Source: Oscillospiraceae bacterium
GTDB lineage: Bacteria; Bacillota; Clostridia; Oscillospirales; Ruminococcaceae
Direction: 5' to 3'
Assembly: GCA_009781425.1 (NCBI GenBank)
Contig: WQYC01000027.1
Span: forward strand, 1-37,729
Length of the DNA stretch: 37,729 nt
Each line of letters begins with the position of its first letter. Position 1 is the first letter of the stretch. The position numbers and the translations under genes are program-made. Of this stretch, positions 27,444 through 34,564 are shown piece after piece. A model generated the notes under the pieces. It ran no database searches. It saw only the letters and a list, made by a program, of their open reading frames with translations, and was not told where the DNA came from.

Positions 27444-27741
27444 GTTTTGTAATCTACGGTGTGAAGACGCGGGCGACGCATCCTGAAGACCGGGCTTCGA
27501 ACGCAGGAGTCCCAGCTCCGCGGCGTGATGTCAAGATGGATTTCAAATGAATCGAAACCCTGAAACCTTGATGTTTCCTGACTTTTACCGAATTGCTCGA
27601 TTCCCCAACGCCGCAGAATCTCTTCAGCGCCTTCCGCCGCGCACTGCACTGAATTCCTCCGGCAGCCTCGTTCACCTTACTTTTTGATACTTCGGGTATA
27701 ACCACGAAGCACTTGCTTCCGCAAGTTATACATTACAAAAC
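27444..27741 (-). ncRNA. Retron-like structured element C
   Basis: The 298-base element fills the gap between the ThiF stop codon and the promoter of the RT operon. Its ends GTTTTGTAAT (27444-27453) and ATTACAAAAC (27732-27741) are perfect 10-base complements. P2 is ACTTGC-TTCC-GCAAGT (27711-27726) and P3 is CTTC/GAAG with loop GTGGTTATACCC (27690-27709), nearly identical to element A's loop. The rest forms GC-rich branched arms including GCGGCGT/ACGCCGC and TCAAG/CTTGA. Relative to the RT operon it is upstream, where a retron ncRNA would be. Short open frames across it lack ribosome sites. Confidence 0.5.
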
Positions 27742-28421
27742 TAAAATGCGTCTAATATAAAATTAAACGCATCAATTTGAATAAATTTCTTTAACCCTGC
27801 GCCTTTCACAGAATTGATAAAGTTCGCCACTCCGAGCGAGCAAATCGTCCGAATCGTCGGCGCAACCGACAGCGTAACATTGCAGGCGGAGACCGGCGTT
27901 TCTGTTTTTGCCTCCTCATGCGTGAAACTCATTGAGCGAATGAAATCGTCCACAGATTTCATGTCGCTCCAGTCCGCAGCGTAGTGCTGAGCATCGGTCA
28001 AGCGTGTGCGGAAATCGAACATAGCCTTGATGTATGGATTATTCTTGTTTGCTTCTGCGATTTGTTTTCTCAGCTCGATATTATCCACGCAGAGAAACAC
28101 GTATCCCGACAGCTTTTGCGAGGTATACCCCCGCTCGTCAATATGAATGTTTTCCGTAGTCTGCGGATTGATTTCGCAGAGCATATTGGTGAGTGCTTCC
28201 ACCTTCGGCTTGCCGACGTGCTTCTGCCGGAACATCTGATTCGCTAAGTTCTTCGGCTCTACGGTATCGAAATCGTAAAGCGTCAGCTTGGTTAAGCCGA
28301 ACCGCGTCAGCAACTCCGCCACTGTTGACCCGACCGACCCGCAGCCTATTATGTGAATCCGCTTCTTGCAGTCCTCCGGTTTGAAGAAATCGTAAGACTT
28401 CGATAGATTCAATGTCTCCAT
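27741..28421 (-). CDS. E1-like ThiF-family adenylating enzyme (PRTRC type)
   Basis: The 226-residue protein is a Rossmann-type activator of ubiquitin-like proteins: GCGSVGS (26-32) binds ATP, YDFDTVEPKNLANQ (49-62) and KHVGKPKVEA (68-77) are the usual nucleotide and Arg/Lys elements, and CVDN (111-114) follows. The normal NLNRQ is NLANQ here. No CxxC zinc site is seen; Cys180 in PVSACNVTLS is a candidate thioester Cys. The start overlaps the JAB gene by 13 bases. In PRTRC systems this enzyme should adenylate the ubiquitin-like protein. It is the last gene of the operon. Confidence 0.85.
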   Translation of the reverse strand: METLNLSKSYDFFKPEDCKKRIHIIGCGSVGSTVAELLTRFGLTKLTLYDFDTVEPKNLANQMFRQKHVGKPKVEALTNMLCEINPQTTENIHIDERGYTSQKLSGYVFLCVDNIELRKQIAEANKNNPYIKAMFDFRTRLTDAQHYAADWSDMKSVDDFIRSMSFTHEEAKTETPVSACNVTLSVAPTIRTICSLGVANFINSVKGAGLKKFIQIDAFNFILDAF

Positions 28422-29158
28422 GCGTGTTCCTCCATTTCAAACAAATTATACATTTCGCACCGCGAAAACGGGAATTCTTCTTCCGGGAAGTTAGTCTTTT
28501 TCGGCTTCTGAACAAGCTTTTTGTTGCCGAGCTTCTGCACTTTTTCTCGTGCGTCTTTGAGAAATTCGTCCATGCCTTCTTCACCCATAATTCTGACTTC
28601 GACGTCCTTATCCTCGTAAAGAATATTTCTTTGCATATCGTAAACAAGCGTGTGGACGTTCAGAGACTTGTTCCAAACCATGAAGATATAGAACATATCC
28701 GGTTCAAGCTGCTCGAGAATCTGTTGGCGGTGGCGGTCGTCCACGCCCGACGGATTCACGCTCATGTTGACATGGCTGTGACCTTGCATTTTAATTTTGT
28801 CGAATGTTTCGTTATCAAAGGCGTAGAGCCACTTTGAGTATTCCTCTTGGTCGGTGTTGACAGTGCTTCCCGTTACCTCCTGCGGATAAACGAAGATGTC
28901 TTCGATTATGAAGTCAGATTCGCCGTCCCTCGTGACAGTCCCATGCCAGGCGACTTCGTCGGTGAACGAAGTTACGAGAGCCACTGTTTTCTTGTAAGCT
29001 TCCGGTGTGAGCCAGACGGTAGCATGGCTGTTCTCATAACCGAAAGTCTTGCTGTAGTTTAACTTGCCGTCGGACATCTTCAGTTCATTCAGAAACGTTG
29101 TAAAGTCGCTCTGCGCTTGCTGCTTCATCTCCTCTGTCATTCTTATTGGTCGTGACAT
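28409..29158 (-). CDS. JAB/JAMM metallopeptidase (PRTRC A-like)
   Basis: The 249-residue protein has a complete JAMM zinc site: Glu68 in FTDEVAWHG, then GHSHVNMSVNPSGVD (126-140), giving HxH-x7-SxxD. Proteins of this kind remove or mature ubiquitin-like tags. Flanking it are a 45-residue N-terminal helical part and a C-terminal extension (about 180-249) rich in Lys and Glu. The ATG overlaps the E2-like gene end by 16 bases, and its own end overlaps the ThiF gene. These overlaps mean the three enzymes are made together. Confidence 0.85.
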   Translation of the reverse strand: MSRPIRMTEEMKQQAQSDFTTFLNELKMSDGKLNYSKTFGYENSHATVWLTPEAYKKTVALVTSFTDEVAWHGTVTRDGESDFIIEDIFVYPQEVTGSTVNTDQEEYSKWLYAFDNETFDKIKMQGHSHVNMSVNPSGVDDRHRQQILEQLEPDMFYIFMVWNKSLNVHTLVYDMQRNILYEDKDVEVRIMGEEGMDEFLKDAREKVQKLGNKKLVQKPKKTNFPEEEFPFSRCEMYNLFEMEEHAWRH

Positions 29159-30588
29159 AATCCCTCCAGTTCCAAAACCACCTCATACGGCGTTAACAAC
29201 GTTCCGTCCTGCTTCTCAATACAACTTTTCGACGAGCAGGATAATTCTCTCGCAAACTTCATCATCACGGTCGAGTCATAGAAATTCAAGTTCCGCGCAG
29301 AAACAGCAGCCTGGTCAATCGCCCCGACATAGTCCCGCTTTTTCATATATTCCTGAAACCTCATCGCATAGCTGCCAATACAGCCGTGGTGCTGGATATG
29401 AGGATTCGGCAGGTAGGAACTGCTCTCAGGCGGGAACATATACATCTTGGCGGCTTTTAAGCCGTTTTTCATGTCCGCGGTGTATGCCGCACAGATTCGC
29501 AGTTTGTATATTCCCTCAGAGAAAATAGCCTTGTAAAGCCTTTCCATCTGCGGTTTCGTAATCGCGGGATTAAGCTGCGAGTACAAATAACCTTTATGAT
29601 TTTGCACATATTTGTCGAACGCTTCTTGGTCGTAAATATCAGCATACCCATGCACCACAAACTCAATCACAGTGCCGTTTACGCTTATCAGCGACAGGTT
29701 CTTGTTGCACTGGAAATATCCCATGATTTCGGAGTCGTCCGAGTGTTTATCAATCGTACATTCCAACCCGGCAAGCGTGTATTTGCGCTCTTGGATTTTA
29801 TCCGCGACATCTCGCAAAGAATACAAATAGCCTTGATATTCAATTTCATGTTTATCAATTTCGGCTTTGATTTCGTCAAGCCTGACACGCTCGAACGCCG
29901 TTTCAAAGCCTGCAAGCTTCGTGCGGATGATTTCCGCTCTGATGTCAATTTCTTTCGCGAATTCTTCAATCATCCGTTCATAATCTGTAGACGTTTTGTT
30001 CCCTAAACTCTTTAACAGCGCGGTTTCCTGCTCTGTGAGAGGAGAAGTTTTGAACAATGACGGCAGATACTTCGGAAGCATCATTTGAAGTGCGTGAAAC
30101 TGCTTCAGCTCCAATCTGTCTGTAAATATGACAGTACTGCGGTCGTCGGCGTTATGATAGAAAAGCGCATTTAATTTCCTTGCATAGAAAACCCGTAAGT
30201 CCTCTTGCAGAGCGTAATCGCTCATGTGACGTTTACCCACGCCTGCATTAGTTTTGATGATTTCGAGCATCTTCTCGCCTGCGTCGGAAGCCACTGTATG
30301 AACGATGAAAACCCGATGTCCCGTGGTAGTACTCGGGTACTTAATCGCCTCGGGTATAAAGCTATTCATATTAGCGTTGACCGACCACGAATCAAGCTCG
30401 CTACGGTAGAGAAAAAGCGGAACCACACTGAGCTTAACTGCTTCGCTCTCCGGCAGACGCTTACGAAGTAGCACCCGCATTGTCGCAAGAAAAGAACCAT
30501 CGGGCGCACCGCTTGCATTTACATCTGAAAACAACCTGTCCGCCGCGTCGCTTGTTAAAGTCAAATCATGAATTTCCTTGGTAAACAC
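29143..30588 (-). CDS. E2-like conjugating protein (PRTRC B-like)
   Basis: This 481-residue protein fits the prokaryotic E2 family D/PRTRC B. The key part is C-terminal: YLPNPHIQHHGCIGSYAMRF, in which Cys403 sits like the catalytic Cys of E2 enzymes after an HPN-type segment. The N-terminal part (about 1-200) resembles the beta-rich domain of PRTRC B, and a coiled coil lies at about 205-265. It starts at GTG with GGAGG upstream, 71 bases after the ubiquitin-like gene, behind a hairpin. It would take the activated ubiquitin-like protein from the E1. Confidence 0.75.
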   Translation of the reverse strand: MFTKEIHDLTLTSDAADRLFSDVNASGAPDGSFLATMRVLLRKRLPESEAVKLSVVPLFLYRSELDSWSVNANMNSFIPEAIKYPSTTTGHRVFIVHTVASDAGEKMLEIIKTNAGVGKRHMSDYALQEDLRVFYARKLNALFYHNADDRSTVIFTDRLELKQFHALQMMLPKYLPSLFKTSPLTEQETALLKSLGNKTSTDYERMIEEFAKEIDIRAEIIRTKLAGFETAFERVRLDEIKAEIDKHEIEYQGYLYSLRDVADKIQERKYTLAGLECTIDKHSDDSEIMGYFQCNKNLSLISVNGTVIEFVVHGYADIYDQEAFDKYVQNHKGYLYSQLNPAITKPQMERLYKAIFSEGIYKLRICAAYTADMKNGLKAAKMYMFPPESSSYLPNPHIQHHGCIGSYAMRFQEYMKKRDYVGAIDQAAVSARNLNFYDSTVMMKFARELSCSSKSCIEKQDGTLLTPYEVVLELEGLCHDQ

Positions 30589-30618
30589 TGTTCAAATCCT
30601 CCTCTCTAAAATATTTCA

Positions 30619-30647
30619 GGGTGGTTGGCGCAGTTCGCTTACCACCC
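30619..30647 (-). promoter_or_regulatory. Intercistronic hairpin between ubiquitin-like and E2-like genes
   Basis: GGGTGGT (30619-30625) and ACCACCC (30641-30647) form a 7-base GC-rich stem without a T run. It probably stabilises the upstream message or partly attenuates the downstream genes. Confidence 0.5.
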
Positions 30648-30659
30648 CGATTAAGAATT

Positions 30660-30887
30660 TCAAGCATTATCGGCCTTGACTACGTTTAAGAGAAAACACT
30701 TTTCTGTAATCCCGAAGTCCGCGAAGGTTTTATCTAAGTCGCCCGGACTGAGTGTCGAACCGTCAAGGTTCATAATCCCGCGTGTATAGTCAATTTCCGC
30801 GTCTTCTAACGCTTTGCGGAGTGTGGTGTTTGGGTCAAGGATTTCAGTTTTGCGTTTGACGTTGTTGCCTAATGTTGCTTTTATCAT
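30660..30887 (-). CDS. Ubiquitin-like protein (Prok_Ub / PRTRC C-like)
   Basis: The 75-residue protein starts at the ATG at 30887 with GGAGG 7 bases upstream; a TTG five codons earlier overlaps that site. The order of beta strands and helix (IKATLGNNVKRKTEIL, TTLRKALEDAEID, TRGIMNLDGSTLSPGDLDKTFADFGI, KCFLLNVVKA) is the ubiquitin/beta-grasp pattern, with LSPGDLDKTFADFGI matching the LDGKTLxDYNIQ-like turn. The C-terminus reads VVKADNA, with no Gly-Gly. It would therefore need unusual attachment or trimming by the JAMM enzyme. It is encoded directly before its E2-, JAB- and E1-like partners. Confidence 0.8.
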   Translation of the reverse strand: MIKATLGNNVKRKTEILDPNTTLRKALEDAEIDYTRGIMNLDGSTLSPGDLDKTFADFGITEKCFLLNVVKADNA

Positions 30888-30914
30888 TTTTAATTCCTCC
30901 AATAAAATAGTTGT

Positions 30915-30932
30915 GGGCGGGAATTCCCGCCC
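30915..30932 (-). promoter_or_regulatory. Perfect palindrome before the ubiquitin-like gene
   Basis: GGGCGGGAATTCCCGCCC is an 18-base perfect palindrome in the gap between the 129-residue hypothetical gene and the ubiquitin-like gene. It has no T run. It could set message stability or act as an operator. Confidence 0.55.
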
Positions 30933-30941
30933 GTTTGATTC

Positions 30942-31331
30942 TTAAACACTCACTTGAATGTTTGCTGCGATTTTTTCGCGCTCGGCTTTGATGTCCTTCA
31001 GAGCCGTAGCGATTCCCGCTTCGACTTTTGCAAGATTCGCCAGAGCCAATCCCGCTTTGTCTAAAACGTATTCTTTCGCGTCTTCGGTGTCAGACGGAAT
31101 TGGAAGTGTCGCTGTTGCTAACTTCTTCTCATCATTAGTCACGCCACCGAAGCTGATGCCGTGCTCGTTCGCGCTACTTGCACCGATACCGACTTTGAAG
31201 TATGCTTCTTTGGTTTCCTCGTCAACGAGAGCTAATGCCGACGGACGGTACTTCTGGACAGCTTCTAAGTCTGCCATTGAAACTTCGCTTGTAATTACAA
31301 ACGAATTGCCTGCGATTATGGTTTTTGCCAT
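30942..31331 (-). CDS. Conserved-looking protein upstream of the ubiquitin-like gene
   Basis: I do not recognise a family. The 129-residue protein starts MAKTIIAGNSFVITSEVSMADL, has a beta-rich middle (EETKEAYFKVGIGASSANEHGISFGG) and a long C-terminal helix (about 85-129, ALANLAKVEAGIATALKDIKAEREKIAANI). GGAGG precedes the ATG. It is part of the same operon and is probably abundant, since it has a short 5' leader and strong ribosome site. It may be a substrate, scaffold or single-subunit partner of the ubiquitin-like system; this is guesswork from position. Confidence 0.65.
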   Translation of the reverse strand: MAKTIIAGNSFVITSEVSMADLEAVQKYRPSALALVDEETKEAYFKVGIGASSANEHGISFGGVTNDEKKLATATLPIPSDTEDAKEYVLDKAGLALANLAKVEAGIATALKDIKAEREKIAANIQVSV

Positions 31332-31403
31332 TTTGAAAGTCCTCCTGTTTTTTATTATGTATATATATAATATATAGTTTTTGGTGGGTGAAGTTCCGAA
31401 ATC

Positions 31404-31431
31404 AAAAAAGAGCTTCGTGAAGCTCTTTTTT
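31404..31431. terminator. Bidirectional terminator-type hairpin
   Basis: AAAAAAGAGCTTC and GAAGCTCTTTTTTT form a hairpin with a two-base loop flanked by A and T runs on either side. It lies between the 41-residue membrane peptide and the 129-residue protein, so part of the operon transcripts should end here. Confidence 0.8.
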
Positions 31432-31436
31432 TGAGG

Positions 31437-31562
31437 TCAGCAGGCAGACGGAACGGGTTTCTTCTTGCCAAGCTTTTCGAAGAATTTCATAATCGCTTTA
31501 ACCACGTAAACCGCGGTGGTTACTACGATTAGAATGAGTTCGACAACTTTCTTTGTGCTCAT
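31437..31562 (-). CDS. Small membrane peptide (41 residues)
   Basis: The frame reads MSTKKVVELILIVVTTAVYV, then VKAIMKFFEKLGKKKPVPSAC. GGAAG lies 6 bases before the ATG. Residues 7-26 form one transmembrane helix, followed by a basic tail ending in Cys. Its spacing within the operon and good ribosome site suggest it is real. It could be a holin- or toxin-like peptide or a small membrane anchor. Confidence 0.55.
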   Translation of the reverse strand: MSTKKVVELILIVVTTAVYVVKAIMKFFEKLGKKKPVPSAC

Positions 31563-31626
31563 TGCAAACTTCCTTTCCGATATATTTGATTAGACAGGCA
31601 GGTTGCCGCCTGTTAAATCACATGAG

Positions 31627-31653
31627 AAAACCTCTCCACGAGGGAGGGGTTTT
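31627..31653 (-). terminator. Hairpin after the 96-residue gene
   Basis: AAAACC-CTCC and GGAG-GGTTTT form a stem at the stop codon of the gene at 31652; on the minus strand GGTTTTC follows. It probably ends part of the transcripts of the first gene in the operon. A second stem, ACAGGC/GCCTGT, follows at about 31593-31612. Confidence 0.6.
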
Positions 31654-31942
31654 AAGCGAATCTTATGAATGTTTCTACGATTTTTTCGATTCTGTTGTAG
31701 AGTGGGAGCTCGGGGCATTTCGCCCATGCGTTAATCAGCTCCATTGCTGAATATTCTATGTCTTCCAAAAGCTGTTCGGAATCGGGTTCAGCGTCATCGG
31801 GAGGTTTTATGCCGGTTTGAAGTTCGATTAAATTGAAAAGGCGGTCTGTGTCAATGTCTATCTGCTGATTGCTGTGTTGGGTGAGATATTCGATGTATAC
31901 AGGCATTGCGGCGTTTATTACTTCGTCGCGGTTAACGCGCAT
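31652..31942 (-). CDS. Small acidic helical protein
   Basis: I do not recognise it. The ATG at 31942 with GGAGG is preferred over a start 15 codons upstream, giving 96 residues (MRVNRDEVINAAMPVYIEYL...). It is mostly helical and acidic, with DIDTDRLFNLIELQ and EQLLEDIEYSAMELINAWAKCPE. It is the first gene after the promoter at 32007 and precedes the ubiquitin-like operon, so it could be a regulator. Confidence 0.6.
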   Translation of the reverse strand: MRVNRDEVINAAMPVYIEYLTQHSNQQIDIDTDRLFNLIELQTGIKPPDDAEPDSEQLLEDIEYSAMELINAWAKCPELPLYNRIEKIVETFIRFA

Positions 31943-32006
31943 AATTATCCTCCTTGCATTTTTGTTTTGAGAAAAGTAACAAAGCACCGCGCAGGTGCCT
32001 TGTTAC

Positions 32007-32035
32007 TGTTATAATATATATTTGCGAGGTTGTCA
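32007..32035 (-). promoter_or_regulatory. Promoter of the ubiquitin-like operon
   Basis: On the minus strand a perfect TTGACA (32030-32035) and TATAAC (32007-32012) with 17 bases between them. The transcript would begin inside a hairpin (AACAA-GCACC/GGTGC-TTGTT, about 31980-32004), which may also serve as terminator of the WG-repeat gene. Confidence 0.75.
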
Positions 32036-32053
32036 AGTTGCGAGGGGAGGAAA

Positions 32054-34528
32054 TTATTGTTCGATAGATATAAGCCCCCACTTTTCATCAAGACGAGCCC
32101 ATGCTAAACCATCAGTGAAAGACCAAACTTCATCATATAATAATGATACAAGTTCATTACCGGTTGTGTCTATTAAAATCATTTTAAAACCTGATTCCCA
32201 ATCACCAAACCCAACCAGAGCTAAACCATCATTGAAACCTCCTGCCCAGTCGTATATTACCGGTACAATTTCATTACCGATTTTATCTATAAAACCATAT
32301 TTCCCATCAAAAGAAACTTTTGCTAAATCCTCAAAAAAACTCCAAATATTGTCATACGTTCGTGTTATCGGCACAATCTCTCTGCCTGTATGGTCTATAA
32401 AACCACATTTTCCGTTAAGCCAAACTGCTATCATATCCCCATAGAAGTGCCGAACATTATCATATATAAAAGGTATAACCTCATTACCCTGTATATCTAT
32501 AAAACCCCATTTTTCGTCAAATTGAACTGCCGCCATACCTTCATAATAACTCCCAACATCGTCATATACAAAAGGTATAACTACATTACCCTGTGTATCT
32601 ATGAATCCCCATTTTTCATTAAGTCGAACTCTGGTCAAACCCTCGGAAAAATACCCACTATCATCATATATTAAAGGAATCACCTCATTACCTGTTGCAT
32701 CTATAAAACCCCATTTAAAACCGGTATCCCGGTTACCTATTCCAACCTTCGCCATACCCTCATAGAAATCCCAAACACTGTCATATATTAAAGGTACAAT
32801 CTCGTTGCCAGTTGCATCTACAAAGCCCCATTTATTTCCATAATCCCATATGGCAACCTTCGCCACACCTTCATTAAAAAGGCTAATAACGTCATATATT
32901 AAAGGTACAACTTCGTTGCCTGTTGCATCTACGAAGCCCCATTTAATACCAGTTTCCCAATCATCAATCCCAACTGCCGCCATACCTTCATAAAAATCCA
33001 AAACACTGTCATATATTAAAGGTACAATTTCATTGCCGGTTGTATTTATAAAACCCCATTTAAATCCATTATCTCGATCACCAATCCCAACTGCTGCCAT
33101 ACCTTCATGAAAAGACCGAAAACTGTCATATATTAAAGGTATAATTTCAATACCAGTTGTATCTATAAAGCCCAATTTATATCCATTATTCCTATCACCT
33201 CTTCCAACCGCTGCCAAACCTTCATAAAAATCCCAAACACTGTCATATATTAAAGGTATAACCTCATTACCGGTCATATCTACGAAGCCCCCTTTTGTAC
33301 CAGTTTCCAAGTCGCCTATCCCAACTACCGCCAAACCATCATAAAAATCACCCACCCAGTCGTATCTCGGTGGAACAATCTCAATAATATTTATTACTAC
33401 TTTATCATTTAGAACGTAGTTATCCGCAAAAGATTCATTTTCTGTTTTATCCCTATTTGAAAGAAAAATAAATATCCCAACTCCAACAGTTACGATTAGA
33501 GCGGTCAAAGCTACTATTATTATAGGAGCGCGTGATTTTTTTCTTGAGTTGGCGAATGTTTCAGCAGAAGAATACTCAGCTTGTTGATGTGCTCCCGGTT
33601 TGCGATGAGCATTGACCGTTTTCATTATTCCGTCTGTAGAGGCAAAATAGCATTCAACAGCCGCTTTTAAAAGAGGAGTAGCCAAATGTGAACTTTTGTA
33701 AAGCGTATATAGACTCGCGTTGCTTGGGTTGCCGGTGGTTTCAAGCAGTTTTGTTGCTACATTAAATATTTTTTCAGCTGTGTTCTTTTTCGTGTTGACA
33801 GTATGGATTCTATAAAATGACTGACCCTCGACATGAACAATTCTATGAATAACTCTGTTTTTAAAAACACATTCGATAGCTTCTATATTTGATTCTATAT
33901 TCCCCAACATCGGAACACCCTCCAAAAGCGGAAGCTTAACTATACTCCATTCTCCGAAAGGCAAGCCATGCATATTCATGTGTAAAAATTTTGCTAATTC
34001 CTTCAAGTCGATTTTATTATCAGCCGTTTGAGGTAAAAAGTGTTTTTCTGAATTGCGTTTTGCGTTAATTATTCCGCAGAAAAAATAAGTAACAATATAT
34101 GAAATAACAAGTCCGATTAAACAGAAGAAAATAAAAATTATAAATAGAAATGCCGAAAACGGTTCACCTCCATTAATAGCTGCTCTTATAATTAAAAAAA
34201 CACTTGCAACAGCTCCTATAGTCATTGAGCCAATTAAAAGAGTACGCCATATATTTTTCATCGGCTTTTTATGGTTTAAATAATCCTGTGCTGAATTGAA
34301 TCCTGTTTCTTCTTTCAAACGATTATTAACGTATAAAAGAAAATCATCAGGATTTACTTCTATTACTTCTTTTTCCATAGATTGTTTTGCCTCAGGTTCA
34401 AAACGATTGTCTTGAGTCATTGTAATCTCCGCGACCGGCGGGTCGCAGAGATTCTTTAATTCAGTATTACAATCAAAGCAATATTTTGCCTTATCGCTAT
34501 TTTGTTCGCCGCATTTTTGACAAATCAT
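32054..34528 (-). CDS. Zinc-ribbon membrane protein with WG repeats
   Basis: The 824-residue protein starts with a zinc ribbon, MICQKCGEQNSDKAKYCFDC. Two membrane helices follow at about 95-150 (IGSMTIGAVASVFLII, AFLFIIFIFFCLIGLVISYI) and a third at about 340-358. The rest of the chain outside consists of about 12 WG-type repeats (WGFIDxTGNEVIPLIYD...FYEGMAAVG), which form beta-hairpin solenoids or propellers in other proteins. It is therefore probably an exported sensor or binding domain held at the membrane. It follows the EF-hand-like zinc-ribbon protein by 36 bases. DNA identity between the repeats is high, so repeat number may vary. Confidence 0.75.
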   Translation of the reverse strand: MICQKCGEQNSDKAKYCFDCNTELKNLCDPPVAEITMTQDNRFEPEAKQSMEKEVIEVNPDDFLLYVNNRLKEETGFNSAQDYLNHKKPMKNIWRTLLIGSMTIGAVASVFLIIRAAINGGEPFSAFLFIIFIFFCLIGLVISYIVTYFFCGIINAKRNSEKHFLPQTADNKIDLKELAKFLHMNMHGLPFGEWSIVKLPLLEGVPMLGNIESNIEAIECVFKNRVIHRIVHVEGQSFYRIHTVNTKKNTAEKIFNVATKLLETTGNPSNASLYTLYKSSHLATPLLKAAVECYFASTDGIMKTVNAHRKPGAHQQAEYSSAETFANSRKKSRAPIIIVALTALIVTVGVGIFIFLSNRDKTENESFADNYVLNDKVVINIIEIVPPRYDWVGDFYDGLAVVGIGDLETGTKGGFVDMTGNEVIPLIYDSVWDFYEGLAAVGRGDRNNGYKLGFIDTTGIEIIPLIYDSFRSFHEGMAAVGIGDRDNGFKWGFINTTGNEIVPLIYDSVLDFYEGMAAVGIDDWETGIKWGFVDATGNEVVPLIYDVISLFNEGVAKVAIWDYGNKWGFVDATGNEIVPLIYDSVWDFYEGMAKVGIGNRDTGFKWGFIDATGNEVIPLIYDDSGYFSEGLTRVRLNEKWGFIDTQGNVVIPFVYDDVGSYYEGMAAVQFDEKWGFIDIQGNEVIPFIYDNVRHFYGDMIAVWLNGKCGFIDHTGREIVPITRTYDNIWSFFEDLAKVSFDGKYGFIDKIGNEIVPVIYDWAGGFNDGLALVGFGDWESGFKMILIDTTGNELVSLLYDEVWSFTDGLAWARLDEKWGLISIEQ

Positions 34529-34564
34529 TCTTCTTTCCCCTATCTTTTATAAAGATTATACGCC

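Noticed and set aside
27395-27705. Minus-strand open frames of 83-84 codons in the gap after the ThiF gene
   Set aside because: They have no ribosome site, lie in a GC-rich segment with strong paired ends and hairpins, and their composition looks unlike the neighbouring proteins. A structured element explains the region better.
24918-27741. Integron attC sites after each cassette
   Set aside because: The elements start with ATAAC-like bases, but the GTTRRRY partner is missing at the other end and there is no IntI; the integrase is of the phage/Tn916 type.
11772-31942. Complete conjugative element
   Set aside because: No relaxase, coupling protein or type IV secretion gene is visible in the window, so only an integrated element can be claimed.
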